Origin: Priapulus caudatus
Lineage: Eukaryota > Priapulida > Priapulimorpha > Priapulimorphida > Priapulidae
Direction of reading: 5' to 3'
Length of the DNA: 60,230 nucleotides
Assembly (NCBI RefSeq): GCF_000485595.1
Contig: NW_014577212.1
Location: forward strand, 38,547-98,776
Both the position numbers and the translations under genes were made by a program. The stretch's first letter is position 1; every line of letters begins with the position of its first letter. The notes under the pieces are model-generated. The model was not told the origin of the DNA, searched no databases, and worked only from the letters and a program-made list of their open reading frames with translations. Below, piece after piece: positions 1 through 12,484 of this stretch.

Positions 1-472
1 ACATGGGGAGAGATAGCCAGACATGGGGAGAGATAGCCTGACATGGGGAGAGATAGCCAAACATAGGGAGAGATAGCCTGACATGGGGAGAGATAGCCAG
101 ACATGGGGAGAGATAGCCTGACATGGGGAGAGATAGCCAAACATAGGGAGAGATAGCCTGACATGGGGAGACATAGCCAAACATAGGGAGAGATAGCCTG
201 ACATGGGGAGAGATAGCCAGACATGGGGAGAGATAGCCAGACATGGGGAGAGATAGCCTGACATGGGGAGAGATAGCCTGACATGGAAGGAGAGATAGCC
301 AGACATGGAGAGAGATAGCCAGACATGAGAGGAGATAGCCTGACATAGAAAGAGACAGCTAGACACGGACAAAGATAATGCTACATGGGGAGAGATAGCC
401 TGGCATGGAGAGAGACAGCCACACATGGGGAGAGATAGCCAGACATGGGGAGAGATAGCCAGACATGCGCTG
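1..472. repeat. 20-bp minisatellite
   Basis: Tandem array of a 20-bp unit, roughly ACATGGGGAGAGATAGCCAG, with alternating endings CCAG, CCTG and CCAA. The alternation suggests a higher-order 40-60 bp period. Units degrade after about position 290 and the array ends near 472. It runs off the left edge of the window. No open frame of interest crosses it. Confidence 0.95.
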
Positions 473-1600
473 TCGGGCGGCTGAGTACAGATGGCCCCCC
501 TCACCATCACTCACACTGCGTTATCGCCTAGATCACACGCTGTTACGGCATCACGCGAGCTCACGACTGTTAATCAGCGTATCGCCTCGTATTGTAAGCC
601 CTTGTGCAACTTGCTGCTAAGCCACAACACACTATGACCGCCGCGGTGATTTCTCACCTCTCCACGACAACAGCGACAACAACCAACGATAATTGACATG
701 TCCCCGGGTCCACGCTGAGATTACCGCTTACTTAACATCCGAGCATTTTAGAGACGGAAACAGTAGGAGGGTACAATTTTGTGGGAAATTTTGATGCGAA
801 TAACAGAATAACAGGTGAAATAAACAATAGAAAAACGTATTTTGAAGTTAAAATGAGGAGATAATTCATTCTGCAGGATACGGCTAGCGGGAACCACGTC
901 TGGTGGTTGTCACACACCACGACCGCTGTGCAACAGGTGGCCGGGTCATAACGTCAACTCACTGGTCGCCGGCAATGCCAACACAGTGCGTCCGACTAGT
1001 TTATAGTAATGACAGCGAGCGTAATAGCTCGGAGGCGTGCGTTCGCTCACACACGCTCACTAATTCACCTAGAATAGCACAGGCGAAGCTCCACATTGCC
1101 ATCGTTAGCAGCGGTGAAGCGTCGTCACTAGACGGTGCGGATAAATATCTCCTAGATGCTGAGCAGCATCCGCGTACGTCTGAGTCTGTCGCTGCTGGGT
1201 GTCGCCGCCGCGTCACCCTGCACTGTCACTCCGAGAGTTCAGTGACGACGACGGCAGGGTCAGCTTTCCTTACGTCGCTTGCCGGACGAATGATCAAGGT
1301 ACAGCGCACACATACCGGAGATCGCACGGCCTAGCGATCGTGGCTCCGCGATACCTCAAGGTATCCGGGAATATACGGGATATCCGGGAGCGAATCCGGG
1401 AAAGCCGATGAAGAAGCGAGCGCGCTAGCATCACCTTGCAGCTCAGTCACGTGAGCTGATCGACAGTGTAGATTCCATCCGGGCTACAGTGGCGACTCTC
1501 TTACTGGAAACCTGATGATGCAGCCCGCGTGCGACGCTGATCGGTGCTAACCTCCCGCACGCTCGCCACACGACACGTCACCCGCAGGTGACACACAGTG
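473..1600. other. CpG-containing stretch without a recognisable gene
   Basis: Non-repetitive, moderately GC- and CpG-rich DNA. Open frames on both strands (for example 903-1334 plus and 1001-1216 minus) overlap each other, are rich in Ser/Arg/His and match no family I know. It could be a promoter or untranslated exon of a gene outside the window, but I see no firm signal. Confidence 0.4.
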
Positions 1601-1699
1601 TAGCTTCACTATTCGTCGCCGTACAGCGCGACGCTCGGCGCGACAAAGGACGCCTGCAGAAACCGATCTTCACTTCTCACTGTCAGCCCCTCACTCACG

Positions 1700-1915
1700 A
1701 GGCAGCAGCAGCAGCAGCAGCAGCGAGGAAGCGAGCAGCGAGGGTGCAGCGTAGTACAGCCTGATGAATCACCGGCGGACGGAGCTCGCGTACGAACGTC
1801 GCGTCGATGACAGAGGAAGTGGGGCAAGGGGAGGGGGAGAGGAGGCGAAGGAGGTAAGGAGCGGGAGGAGGAGAGGGGAGAAGAGGAAGGAGGGGGAAGG
1901 GGAGGAGGCAGCCGC
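1700..1915. repeat. CAG run and GGA-rich tract
   Basis: About seven CAG units lie at 1702-1723. A purine-rich GGA/GAG tract follows at about 1815-1910. Open frames here are polyserine/polyproline or polyglutamate shadows of the repeat. Confidence 0.8.
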
Positions 1916-1974
1916 ACGCACACCACCGGCTAGCGAGCAGCGAGTTCCATGTACGATCCTCACTCCGATCCAGC

Positions 1975-2195
1975 AGGGCTTCTTCTCACCACACGTGCCT
2001 CCTTACGGAAGAGCGATAGCAGCCGGGGCTTCTCTCACCCCACGTGCCTCCTCACGGAGGAGCGATAGCAGCCGGGGCTTCTCTCACCACACGTGCCTCC
2101 TCACGGAGGAGCGATAGCAGCCGGGGCTTCTCTCACCACACGTGCCTCCTTACGGAGGAGGGAGACCATATGCAGCCGGGGCTTCTCTCACCACC
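1975..2195. repeat. 50-bp minisatellite, four to five units
   Basis: Direct repeats with a period of about 50 bp. The units contain ACGTGCCTCCTCACGGAGGA, in which CCTCCTCACGGAGGAG is a small inverted repeat, followed by GCGATAGCAGCCGGGGCTTC. The last unit is diverged (GGGAGACCATATG instead of GCGATAG). Confidence 0.9.
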
Positions 2196-4260
2196 AGGCT
2201 TCGACGTGGGCTTGACGGCATACACCGCATAAGTGTTGCACTTTGAGCGCATCCTGCCCATTCGAGCGGACACAGACTACGGTCGAATAACGTTCTCGCA
2301 TGCAACGGCAACCGCTGAGTACTCGAATGACTGACTCAGTGTTGCTGATCTGGGACGGCGCATGTACGGCTCATCACGCCACGTCACGCGATCACGCAGC
2401 GAGGTGCCGAGCAAACACGGAGAATAACCAGCGCTGCACGGTGCACGCGTCACTGCGCGAGCACTCCTGCTTCACAAAGCTTCTCCTACGTGACTGAAAA
2501 CGCTTCCTCTTCCAGCCTAGCTAACCTCGTAGATGTCAGCAGAACATCCCAGCTCCTGCATCGATGTTCGATACGAAGCGCTGCGAATCCAACACGGTCG
2601 GTAACGTCTTCGCTACTCGAAGCTTAATACGCAGCATCACAGCAGCGACTGCTGCCTTCGTGACATCTTCCTGCTTCGAGCGGCTACTGCAGCAACCTCA
2701 CTGCAGCCGCGCGGTAAGACGCGAGCGCACAATAACACAATCGCGCGCGGACTTCTGCGAGCACGCAGCCGTCTACATGCTCTCCCCGAGCTCACGTTTA
2801 GACTGCCGCCGCCGCCGCCGCCACCTTCACGCGGCCTGTCCACGCAGTACACAGCGATTAGCTAAAGGCTGTTCGTCGCACACTACAGGTTACTGTAATT
2901 ACTTCACTCGCCGTGCATCACTCGGCATCTCATACACAGCAACCCTGTGCATCAGCACAAGGCTGCTAGTGAGGCGAGGCGAGGCAACGTGCCTGCTGCG
3001 GTGCAGGGTATAATGTGCCGATTTTCGTAAGCTGTGACAAAATGATCGCGATGCTCGAATCCGAACGAATTTGCGATGGCAGTTCTGCACGCAGGCACAA
3101 GCAGGACTACAAGCAGTCTCAGCGAACCCGCCACCAACATTCTGCCTATGGCAGTGGGCGCGCAACGCGGTGCTGCATCATAAGCCGTCTCGACTTACAT
3201 TCGAAATTTTACGAGAGCTACGAAAACTGACGGCAACACACAAAAACAATCACTGCTAAAAACCTCGCAAACGATAGCGGCAATGCAATTCTAGTCGCAA
3301 GCGGTACCGCGACGCTGCGACAGGTGGCAGAGGAGAAAGTGGCCTCAGTCTCCCGTGAAGCCATTTTATTTCCTCATCTCTTCGGACGAGCCACACTTGC
3401 CTCGGTCATTGCCTCTGGCGTGGCGATGCCGAGACGAGTCACGATAGACGCATGTCGCATATCAACAGCGCAATGCCGGTGGGTGGAAGAGGGGGCAGGC
3501 AAACAAAACCCATGGCTGTAGCGCATCCACGTTCCGACACGCCGTTCACGACTAAAACGCGGAAGAGAGGAAAAGCCGACGGCCTGAAAAAGAGGGGGTT
3601 TTCGTAACCATAGCAACGTGTGCTCCACAATTTGCAGACGGCTGCACGCCGCAGCCCGACGGATGATGAATCACCGCTGTGCGGCCCCGCTGCTCGCCGC
3701 CGACCACCAGACACGGGGGCTGAGGAGAACAGACGTGTGTCCGTCACAGACGGACAGACGCGCCGTCGCCATGCCGACGAACGGACACAGACGATGATGC
3801 CAATCAGAATGACGTTGAACGCGTACGCCGCTTTCCATGTGCCGTCTCATTTGCGTATCGTGCGATACAACGTACGAATGCGAGGCATTGTGGAGCTCAT
3901 ATCTTCCTAACTATCCTCGCCTCTCTACGGACTGTGTGACAGTAAAGCTGCCACTGCCAGGAAAGCTAGCTGTCGGATAATACTGATCGCATAATTAATG
4001 GCATTGCAAAAGAAAGCTGTTACGTATTAACATATGTGTGACTTGATTCATGACAGTCTGTCCTACATAATTTTGAATACGTAATGAAGGTGTTAATCAA
4101 CACTCGAAAATATGTATATTTTATATTTTAAATTATGTATCTAAAAACTTATTACAAGTTTGAAATTTATTAATGATAATTAATCAAATTCAATGGAGAG
4201 ATATCACATGTCATCGGCATATATATATGTGCGTGCACTAAGTCATGCACACGCAAGCAC
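2196..4260. other. Unassigned CpG-rich DNA becoming AT-rich
   Basis: Single-copy-looking sequence with a GCC run at about 2805-2822. The longest frame (2564-3013, plus) has no recognisable domain and no splice context, so I do not call it a gene. From about 3950 onward the sequence becomes AT-rich and gene-free. Confidence 0.4.
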
Positions 4261-4268
4261 GCACACAC

Positions 4269-4367
4269 GCGGCTGTATGCATAACAATTGTTTTTGAAAG
4301 CATGGTTTTACACTGAAAGAAAGAAAATGTGTCCATGTCAAGATGTTTTTTATTAAAACATATATAT

Positions 4368-4404
<37 letters not shown>

Positions 4405-4942
4405 CAAGAGAGATAGAGAGAGAGAGAGACAGCAAGCGAGATAGAGAGAGAGGGGGAGAGGGAGAGAGAGCACGAGAGAGATAGAGAGGGAGGGAGGGAG
4501 AAAGTGAGAGAGGGAGAGAAAGAGGGGGAGAGAGAGAGAGGAGGAGGGAGGGAAGGGGGGAGAGAGATAGATAGCGAGAGAGGAGGGAGAGAGCAGTGAT
4601 TGATGTACAGATTTTAGAGACCTGGAAATGTCTACAGTCATGAATCAGACCAGTGGTGCCACCTATTTTACAGTTAGGAAACGATATTGTTGGGATAGTT
4701 GCGGCTGTATGCATAACAATTGTTTTTGAAAGCACGGTTTTACACTGAAAGAAAGAAAATGTGTCCATGTCAAGATGTTTTTTATTAAAACATGTATATA
4801 AGAGAGAGAGAGAGAGAGAGACAGCAAGAGAGATAGAGAAAGAGAGAGAGACAGCAAGAGAGATAGAGAGAGAGGGGGAGAGGGAGAGAGAGAGCACGAG
4901 AGAGATAGAGAAGGAGGGAGGGAGAGAAAGAGGGGGAGAGAG

Positions 4943-4988
<46 letters not shown>

Positions 4989-5140
4989 AGGAAGGGGGGA
5001 GAGATAGATAGCGAGAGAGGAGAGAGAGAGAGAGCAGTGATCGATGTACAGATTTTAGAGACCTGGAAATGTCTAGTCATGAATCAGACCAGTGGCGCCA
5101 CCTATTTTACAGTTAGGAAACGATATTGTTGGGATAGTTG
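4269..5140. repeat. Tandem duplication (432-bp period) containing GA microsatellites
   Basis: Two head-to-tail copies, 4269-4700 and 4701-5140. Each starts GCGGCTGTATGCATAACAAT and ends near TTGTTGGGATAGTT. The unique flanks are almost identical between copies, while the internal (GA)n/(GGGA)n tract differs in length. Long Ser/Leu or Arg/Glu frames here are microsatellite translations. Confidence 0.92.
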
Positions 5141-5719
5141 TCACATCTCATTTTACACTCATAATACCAAGAGCGTATTAATATGCTCTTGATAATACTG
5201 ATTGAATTTCATTGTAAAAGCACAAGGAAAACTTAACCAGCACGTCTAAATGAGCGCTGAGATCAGTTCATTATCGCAACACTAAGTTGACAAGAGACCG
5301 ACTTTTTACGGAGGCAACGATGCCATCGGTTACCAAATGCCATTTGCTGAAAGGTTTTCACTTATCTGCGATTGAATGCAACGCGACCAGGTGACTACTC
5401 CATCGCTAAACAGCATTTCAATCTACACTATTATCGTTTTCAAAATGCAATCAGATGTAGCTTCTGGATTAATACAGCTCCATCTATAAAGTCTGTAGAT
5501 GTAGATGTAGAACCACACAGAGCCGAGAGGAGAAAAGGTATAGATGATTAGTTGTTTTTCACAATACACCAAACTGCACAGAATCTGACATACAACTTGA
5601 AATCGTGCATTGATCTTACTTTCACCAGATTGGACTAGGTACGAGAAACACAGTGATCTTGTGATAACCACATTGCAGGGAGGGGTAAGTAATTACTCAA
5701 GGGCTATAAGGTTTTGAGG
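5141..5719. other. AT-rich intergenic DNA
   Basis: I see nothing gene-like here: short frames only, no repeat array and no splice-delimited conserved peptide. Confidence 0.5.
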
Positions 5720-6121
5720 CAGTGCGCGAAATTAGTGCTGTTTTGCCGGTGGCCGCCGGTTTAACCCCCCATATAATCAGTCCACTTGGCCTATTCAAAA
5801 TTTTGCCTATCTTACTTAAATATCAACAATATTTACCAATTTCCTGACTAGTTCTTACTTAGTGACTACTAAGAAGTAAATCATGTTCCAGCAATTCCTG
5901 TCACACAAATAGAACTCCACCGATACAGTTATAGCAATGAAATACTGAAATACTACAAGTATACCTATAGAGTAGATATAGTATGCCTAATAAACACAAA
6001 GCTAATACTTTTATCAATATTGGAAGAAATTGAACAAAAGTAAGGGCCTGTTCAATTTGTCTAAGGGCCTGTTGAAAATTTTGGGTGGGCCTGTTCACAT
6101 TTTGGCTAATTTCATGCCCTG
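5720..6121. mobile_element. Short hAT-like non-autonomous element with 6-bp TSD
   Basis: The termini are inverted: CAGTGCGCGAAATTAG at the left and CTAATTTCATGCCCTG at the right. They are flanked by the exact direct repeat TTGAGG (5714-5719 and 6122-6127). The 402-bp element has no transposase. CAGGG-type ends with a 5-8 bp duplication are what hAT derivatives show; the superfamily assignment is inference. Confidence 0.8.
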
Positions 6122-6499
6122 TTGAGGCTACGCACAAACAAGCTGCTATCATCGATGATTCACTGATGACAGAGCTTACATGATGCACGTGTGTGCTGCA
6201 CAGCACATGTCAAAGAGAGACTGGAGGAACATCTCATCAACGAATAGCATGACTAGACAGTAGACACCATGCAATCCTCTTGCTGAGTTTTCCTATCTAA
6301 ATTGCCTACTACAGCAGGAATGAGAAGTATACACATGTACGCAGGGTTCGAAATCAGAGGCAGCAAGCCGCAGTTTTGCTGCCTATAACGGTCAGTTCGC
6401 TGTCTGCTCTCAACGTCGGCAAGAAATACTTGCTGCTAAGAAATTTCTACTAAACTAAAGTAAAAACACCAACGTTACAGCCAATTTTCATTAAAAACA
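6122..6499. other. Intergenic DNA with one isolated hAT-like terminus
   Basis: At 6343 CAGGGTTCGAAATCAG resembles the ends of other CAGGG elements in this window, but I find no partner end. The remainder is unremarkable. Confidence 0.35.
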
Positions 6500-8282
6500 A
6501 GTGTCGCAGAGCAACAGCGCTCAACTGACGTGTACTGTAGCCAGGTATTCTTCTGATAAACTCACTGGCAACCGAATCAAGTGCGCCCTCCTGCCACCGC
6601 GTTCACGCTCAAAGCATATATCTAAGATACTATTAATACAGATCTAAAATCTATGATAGTTTAAGCGGGCAAATCCCACACGCCAGGAACGTGATGGCGA
6701 TGCGGGAACGCAACCGGTGTCAGGGGGAATGTACAAACAGAGACGGGAAGGTCAGCGGTCGGGCCCAAGATCAAAGCGAGCCGTGGCTCGGGACAGAGCC
6801 GGCCAGCCGGAAACCACGCCCATGAATCCCCGGATTCTTGCGGGTTGTGACAGGCAGCTCTAGATATCGACCGCGAAGGTGCCAACTTGTGGATGATTGT
6901 GCTGACACCAGGGCCAGAATCGGATCATGGAACCGAGCCAAGTGGGAAATGCTTAACCCACCGTATTCAGTAGTTGTAATTCAGTAGGTATAATACGTAC
7001 CCCACCTTATTCGGTAAGGTCGATTGGCCAAGTGGGAGCTAAAACGAGGGAAAACAATAAAATTTATTTTTCGGGGGCTACTTTTCAAGCTCGCGTGCAT
7101 GAAAATAGCACTCTAAAATTTGGTTTGCATTGAACTCTATGCAAATTTCGGGGGGGCTCTTTTTGGCATTTCGGGGGCTAAAACGCCCCGAGCCCCCGTG
7201 TATTTTTTTCACCGGACCGGTGACGTGGAGGAAGGAGCGCGGTCGTGGGTCCGAGCCACGACATATAAATAGTGGGGAATGCCCCTCCTCAGGAGCTTTT
7301 GTAAAAGCGACACCCGCTGAGAAAGGTGTAAGTGCGTGATACGGTTATTGTAGTAAAAGCTCTCTTTTGTTCAGTAGTGCACTGGGATAATTTATGTATC
7401 GCATTAGAGGTTGAGTAAAATGCTAGTTCACATTACTTCTTGTCTTGTCTTCTCTCTATAGTCTCTTCGAGAACCTCTACTTCGGTAGTGCGCATAACGC
7501 GTCTACAATAGGCTTTGCTATACCTACTGGTAATACAGTAATCAAGATACAGCTGCGTAACTTTAATGACTTTGCTATATTAACATGTTATCATGGATAT
7601 GCGTCGAGCGCAAGCGTAGTGGTGGTGGTGGGGGAGGGTGGGGGTAGGGGGTGAGGGGAGGGGGAAGGTGGAGGTAGGGGGGAAGGGGAGGAGCAGGTGG
7701 AGGGGGCTCTAATAGCAAAAGCAGTTCAGTCCTTTGTTAACAGTCAACAAATCCATGTTTAACCCTCCTCTTGATGGTCAAAACGTTATCACACTTACTC
7801 TTCGCACGTCAGTGTAAAGTAGATTTCATGGTCCTTTCAATAAAGTGATAAAAACGGTAAGTCATGCAGCGCTGAAACAAAAAAGTTTTGCACTCGGTCC
7901 ATTAGACCATGTCCTCAGAAAATGTCTGATATCTGACCTTTTCCCATTGCCCTTTGAGCTGTGACCTCCAATTTTGCAGTGGTGATGGGTTTCCTATACA
8001 CCAAATATTCAGAGCGTAGGTCAAGCCGTTGAGATTTGTGCCGCAATTCCGTATTTCCTCCTATACCTTAAGTTAATATTCCCCCTCCATTGACACATCT
8101 TGACCTTTGACCCTTGACCCCCCAAATTCGACATTCCGAGTCCTTTTCGCGATCCCCCCAAGACGTCCCGAATATCGTGACCGTACGTCGAGCGGTTAAG
8201 ATTTGTGCCCAACTGTTGACGGACGGACGGACAATCATGCGATTCTACAAGCTGCATCTGACTTCCTCAGCTGAGCTAAAAA
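6500..8282 (+). mobile_element. Dispersed repeat A, full-length copy split by an insertion
   Basis: Repeat A is an approximately 850-bp dispersed family. It starts AAGTGCCGCAGAGCGACAG, has a GGTGGTGG/GGAGG stretch in the middle, and ends with GACGGACGGACA, a small hairpin and GAGCTAAAAA. This copy holds the first 105 bp (6500-6604), about 890 bp of foreign DNA, then the rest (about 7500-8282). Other copies lie at 23664-24513, 36151-36778, 37853-38270 (truncated), and in reverse at 47640-48503 and about 49760-51118. It has no coding capacity that I can see. Its class is unknown; the A-run at the 3' end would suit a SINE-like or LINE-tail element. Confidence 0.85.
6605..7497. mobile_element. 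Insertion inside repeat A
   Basis: Comparison with uninterrupted copies of repeat A shows about 890 bp of extra sequence between CCACCGCGTT and ATAGGCTTTGC. CGCGT occurs at both edges and may be the target duplication. Inside are G-runs (TTTCGGGGGC) and a TATAAATAGTGGGG string. No open frame is convincing. Confidence 0.55.
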
Positions 8283-8629
8283 TAGCCAGTAGTTCAGGAG
8301 AATGAGTTGTTGAGTGAATTTGCAACCTGTATTTTTCAAGCAGGAACTACCTGCTGTCTGATAAAAGATTTAATATCTAACCCTGCATACGTATTTAGCT
8401 TCGGTTCAGTAGCAATAACACATGTATACAAATGCCTCGACTTCTTGGGGGAGGGTATGATCACATTCCTCACTAATAGATATATGAGCCAGTGCTTACC
8501 AAGTGTTTGCCGAAGTGTTGTGACTGACTCCAGGATCTTGTTGCAGTGTTCTGGTGCAATACCCATTGACTGCAAATGATTTAGTTGAAGTTGGCAAAGC
8601 TGTGAACAACAACAAAAATATTTAAAATA
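8283..8629. other. Intergenic DNA, nothing recognised
   Basis: Two opposing frames (8307-8579 plus and 8336-8632 minus) overlap each other and show no family features. Confidence 0.4.
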
Positions 8630-8639
8630 CAAACACAGC

Positions 8640-8992
8640 CCGGGTAGAAATTAACTTTAGAACAACGGACTCCCTGCCCTTAAAAAGAGGGAGTCCGCAG
8701 CAAAATGAGGGAGTCTGCAGTCTGAAGTTCAAAACTAAAGATATTAACAATAACGCATACATGTGCTTATTTTGAAGATTCGTGCGGTTGCCCGTCTGCC
8801 AAATTTTCTTTGGACATTTGCTGAAAAAATACGGTAATACCGCGAGGCCGTGCTCTGGAACGAACTAGTTAGTATTATATATAGCAGAATTTTCAGGAAG
8901 TCACACAGACTCCTGCATATGTCAAATCAGGGAGTCCGACAGTAAATCAGGGAGTATTTGACTCCGGACTCGTGTTAATTTCACACCCTGCA
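8640..8992 (-). mobile_element. Repeat C (CAGGG-ended, GGGAGTCCG-rich), reverse copy
   Basis: The repeat is bounded by GGTAGAAATTAAC at the left and TTAATTTCACACCCTG at the right. It contains several GGGAGTCCG / CGGACTCCC pairs that can fold. The interior matches, in reverse, the copies at 36971 and 38463 (for example GAACGAACTAGTTAGTA). It is likely a hAT-like non-autonomous element. Confidence 0.7.
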
Positions 8993-8997
8993 TAGTG

Positions 8998-9374
8998 AAA
9001 TTGCCAAAATCTACCTAATTTGCATAATTAAAAAAAAAATCAAAACCTGTGTGATATGTTTTGGGGCCAGTCCTCATTCAATCACATACCAGAAATGAGC
9101 AAAATCCGTTGAACTTGAACTGACTTATGGCCATTTCCATTTTTGCCAAAAAGTGGACGCGGCTCGAAAGTAGGACGACTGGCGTGCTCCAAAATAGGAC
9201 GTTCAAACCTCTCCCATAGGAGTAACAACTATATATATGCAATTTGAAACATGTGGGTCAAACGGTTCTTGAGTTATCGTTGACCATAGCCAAATGTTGA
9301 CAGACGGACGGACAGACGGACGGACGACACCCCATGGCAATAGCTCATCTTGACAATGTCAAGGCGAGCTAAAA
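8998..9374 (+). mobile_element. Dispersed repeat B
   Basis: About 375 bp. It ends with GACGGACGGACGACACC, a hairpin (TAGCTC..CTTGACA..TGTCAAG..GAGCTA) and AAAAA. A second, reverse copy lies at 53770-54115. The final GAGCTAAAAA is shared with repeat A, so the two families probably use the same mobilising machinery. It is non-coding. Confidence 0.8.
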
Positions 9375-10040
9375 ATGGCGGCGACTGTCCGTATATAATC
9401 TTCGTTGACAAGTAATATCGCAAGTATAATGTTTAATAGTTGGTTAGAGGTTAATTTTAATATTTGTAGTAACTTCAGACATTTGCACGTCGGAGAAGGA
9501 GCCTCATTTGGCGTACCGCCGACGTGTATATAACCGGAAAAAAAATGCAAAAAAGTTTTCCCTTGGAAATAGACATAGAATAGTCTTTAGCCCTAATACT
9601 ACTACCTTTGGCTATAGTACTAGTTATGATTGCTTAATTGTGCGCTGCCGAATATCAACGTCTACGTTTGGCTACTGTGGAGTGTTGCACCACTACACCA
9701 CAAATATTGGAACGGTTCTATTCATAAATTTTTGTTGCTACTGTTCTGCTCACATCAAGTTCAATAGACACAACAGTATTGTGTTGTTAAACGTTGGTTA
9801 TTACACTTACGGCCCGTCACTGACGTTGCAGTTTCTCAAAGTCTACACATTATTAATATTAATTATTATGTATTATTAATTTAATACATATATTCATGAT
9901 GTTGCATTGAAAAATAAATGAAAAAAATAAATTAAACTTGGTTGGGCGCCGTGAATAAGCACATGTACACGATACATAACGACTGAACGAGTTTGGGCTC
10001 AAGGATAGAGATGATGTCCAGTAATAAAAGACTATTTTTT
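9375..10040. other. AT-rich intergenic DNA
   Basis: The frame 9508-9879 (plus) encodes 123 residues without recognisable motifs, with an AT-biased hydrophobic tail. It is not called a gene. Confidence 0.35.
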
Positions 10041-12381
10041 CCAACCGACGACACCGACATCAATCGCCGTACTGCCCCTGAAAATCCAACCCGACCGACG
10101 GCAGTGACCTGCCTTGCCCTTTTCTGTAATTGCCGTCAGGCTGCTGGCGCTGGAGACCTGGCTCACCGCTAGCGATCGGGCCGCTGTTTGTCGGGCGAGA
10201 AAGGGGCCGGTGTGGCTTACACTTGTTGGCCCGTAGCCAAGAGGCGTGAGGCCGGGATTAATTGGTATTGGCCCAGGACCCTACCGTTTTCGGGCCCCAA
10301 CAAACAATAATATATAAGTGGGGCTTGCCCTGGGGCCACGCTGGGGGGCCAGGTAGGGAACGATCGGAATAAATCAGTCACCATGCCTGTATGCGCCTGA
10401 TGTGGGTAACGAGAACAGGTATTTTAAAAAATGCTGAGCGCCCGTGGGACCTCCGCCGCTCGCCGTCGCCACCGGGGCCCGAATTTAAAAAAAGCGGCCG
10501 GGGAAAAAACCCAACCTGCCTCCCGCGCAAGTGGGCCCCTGTGATTCTTGGTACGGTGTGTGACTTGCTGTAAGATTCCAGTCACCAATGAAAAAAAAAC
10601 TTTTCATAACAAAGTGGGTGTGGGTCTGGGGGGTCTGGGCTAGTCGGAAAAAGTTAAGGTGCCAGCGCCCTAAACGTGGTTTTTCCTCCATTAAGCTAGG
10701 ATGGTCTAGTGAGAATAGAACAATTAAGTGTTGGAACCTGTTAATCGGGGTACCCTGTCAAATTTTAAAGGGCAGGAGGGGGGGGGGGTAACCGGGTCGG
10801 TGGTTAACGGTGTAAAAAGGGCTTAAACCAATGGGGGGCGGAAGACGTACTGTACATTGGGCAGGTGGGGGGAGACGTTTCTTGTACATCCACACGGTAA
10901 AAACCCCGAAAATTCGGCCTCGGTGCTGCATTAGGCATTGTTTAGAAGAATTCAAGGACAAGTGTTTTCACAAATGCCCCAAAAGTGGCCAATTGCTCTT
11001 TCGCGTGCAGGGGTTATTCGAGGGCCCTGCCGAGCTAACCGCCTCTATCCTTGGTGCTTTTGCTTGTTACTAATTTTTTTAGACTATTACCTGTTAGGCA
11101 AGCTGCTACTCATTTTTTGGTAAACGTTTTCATCCACTGGGGGGCACAATGTAATATATAGTAACTATTTAGAGTGTAGAAGCCATATATGAAAAATACT
11201 GGAGGTAGGGATCACGGGATATAAATATGACGCCACCACCAACACAGAGCTGCGTGGGGCGGGCCCTAACGCACCAACGGCCACCGACCCATCAGCACCA
11301 CCTCGCCAAGCACGACCATACTATATGTTCTAATAAACGAGGTAGGAGTATAGTTTAATAGTGGTATATATGTATCCCATTATATATATAGTTTGATAAT
11401 TAGTATATTTATTATCATATATCAATACGACACACATATATACTGGGGAAGAAGGCGGCGGGGACTGGCCGGACCGGGGGTAGATTAAAATTGGTACTGT
11501 TTAAGGGGCATGAATGTATCCTGCCGTAGCACAACTAGACACATATGCAGGACCTGCCAGGAATACAGTGTTAGTAATTAATAGGCATATAATCAGGCCC
11601 CAGAATTGATTAAAATATTTAATAAGGGAGGAGTGCGGCTGATAGTCAAGGGGGCAATATACGGGGTATTTTACTAACGCTTTATAAGCCTTTTAGAATA
11701 CCCTACCCGATTTATACGCCATACTCCCCAAGGAACGTTGGAAGCTAAATTTACACGGAAGTACTACCGCCGTTAAGCATCACGTGCGCCAGTCCGTTTC
11801 GCCCTTATAAACGCCCGGGCATGCGACGGTAGAATTACGCTTAAAAACGTACTGACAGCATTTCCATTTTCTGGGGGCCATGAACCAACCAACTTGGGGC
11901 GCGCCTATAGATATAAAAACAAAGGCCAGCTACCATAAACGCGTACTCTTGCCTTAAACTGGAGGCGGAAGCCATGTGGCTCCGCGGTGGCGGCAGGATT
12001 AGGGGCCCATGGGCAAACATACCTGCGGCGAGCATAAACCTTTCGCGGAGCCCCCGGTGAACGGGAGGCGCCAGGGGGCTACCGACAAGGCCACCTTTGG
12101 GTAAACATAGGCTGGCATTTTCACGGCCACAGCACACCAAAAACAATGATTAAGCGCCGGCTTCCGTCCCGGGAGTGGTTGCGTCGATCTCCCAATCTCT
12201 GCGAGGCCACCAACGCCATCCGCTCCAGCGGAGCTAATAAAACGTACACCCGGACCTGTCAGGAGGGCGTTTTCTGCCTTTTGTGCCTGGATTTGGAAGC
12301 CGTGGGTTGGATAGGAGTGAGGAAAAGGGTGCCAAGAGAAGATGGGTAGAAACGGGTGTGTTTTTAAGTATCATTACGAAT

Positions 12382-12464
<83 letters not shown>
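12382..12464. repeat. 83-bp near-pure poly-G tract
   Basis: G homopolymer interrupted by a single T (12428). It gives spurious polyglycine and polyproline frames. A tract this long is rarely sequenced faithfully, so its length is uncertain. Confidence 0.9.
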
Positions 12465-12465
<1 letters not shown>

Positions 12466-12484
12466 GGCGGGTGTCAGCGAGGAC

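Noticed and set aside
1-472. Possible CRISPR array
   Set aside because: Contiguous 20-bp units without spacers in animal DNA: a minisatellite.
2564-3013. 149-codon plus-strand frame
   Set aside because: No recognisable domain; Arg/Ser/Cys bias of CpG-rich DNA, and other strands are equally open.
4238-5080. 280-codon Ser/Leu-rich frame on the minus strand
   Set aside because: It is a translation of the duplicated GA/CT microsatellite.
9508-9879. 123-codon plus-strand frame
   Set aside because: No motif, AT-biased end, and no exon borders of note.
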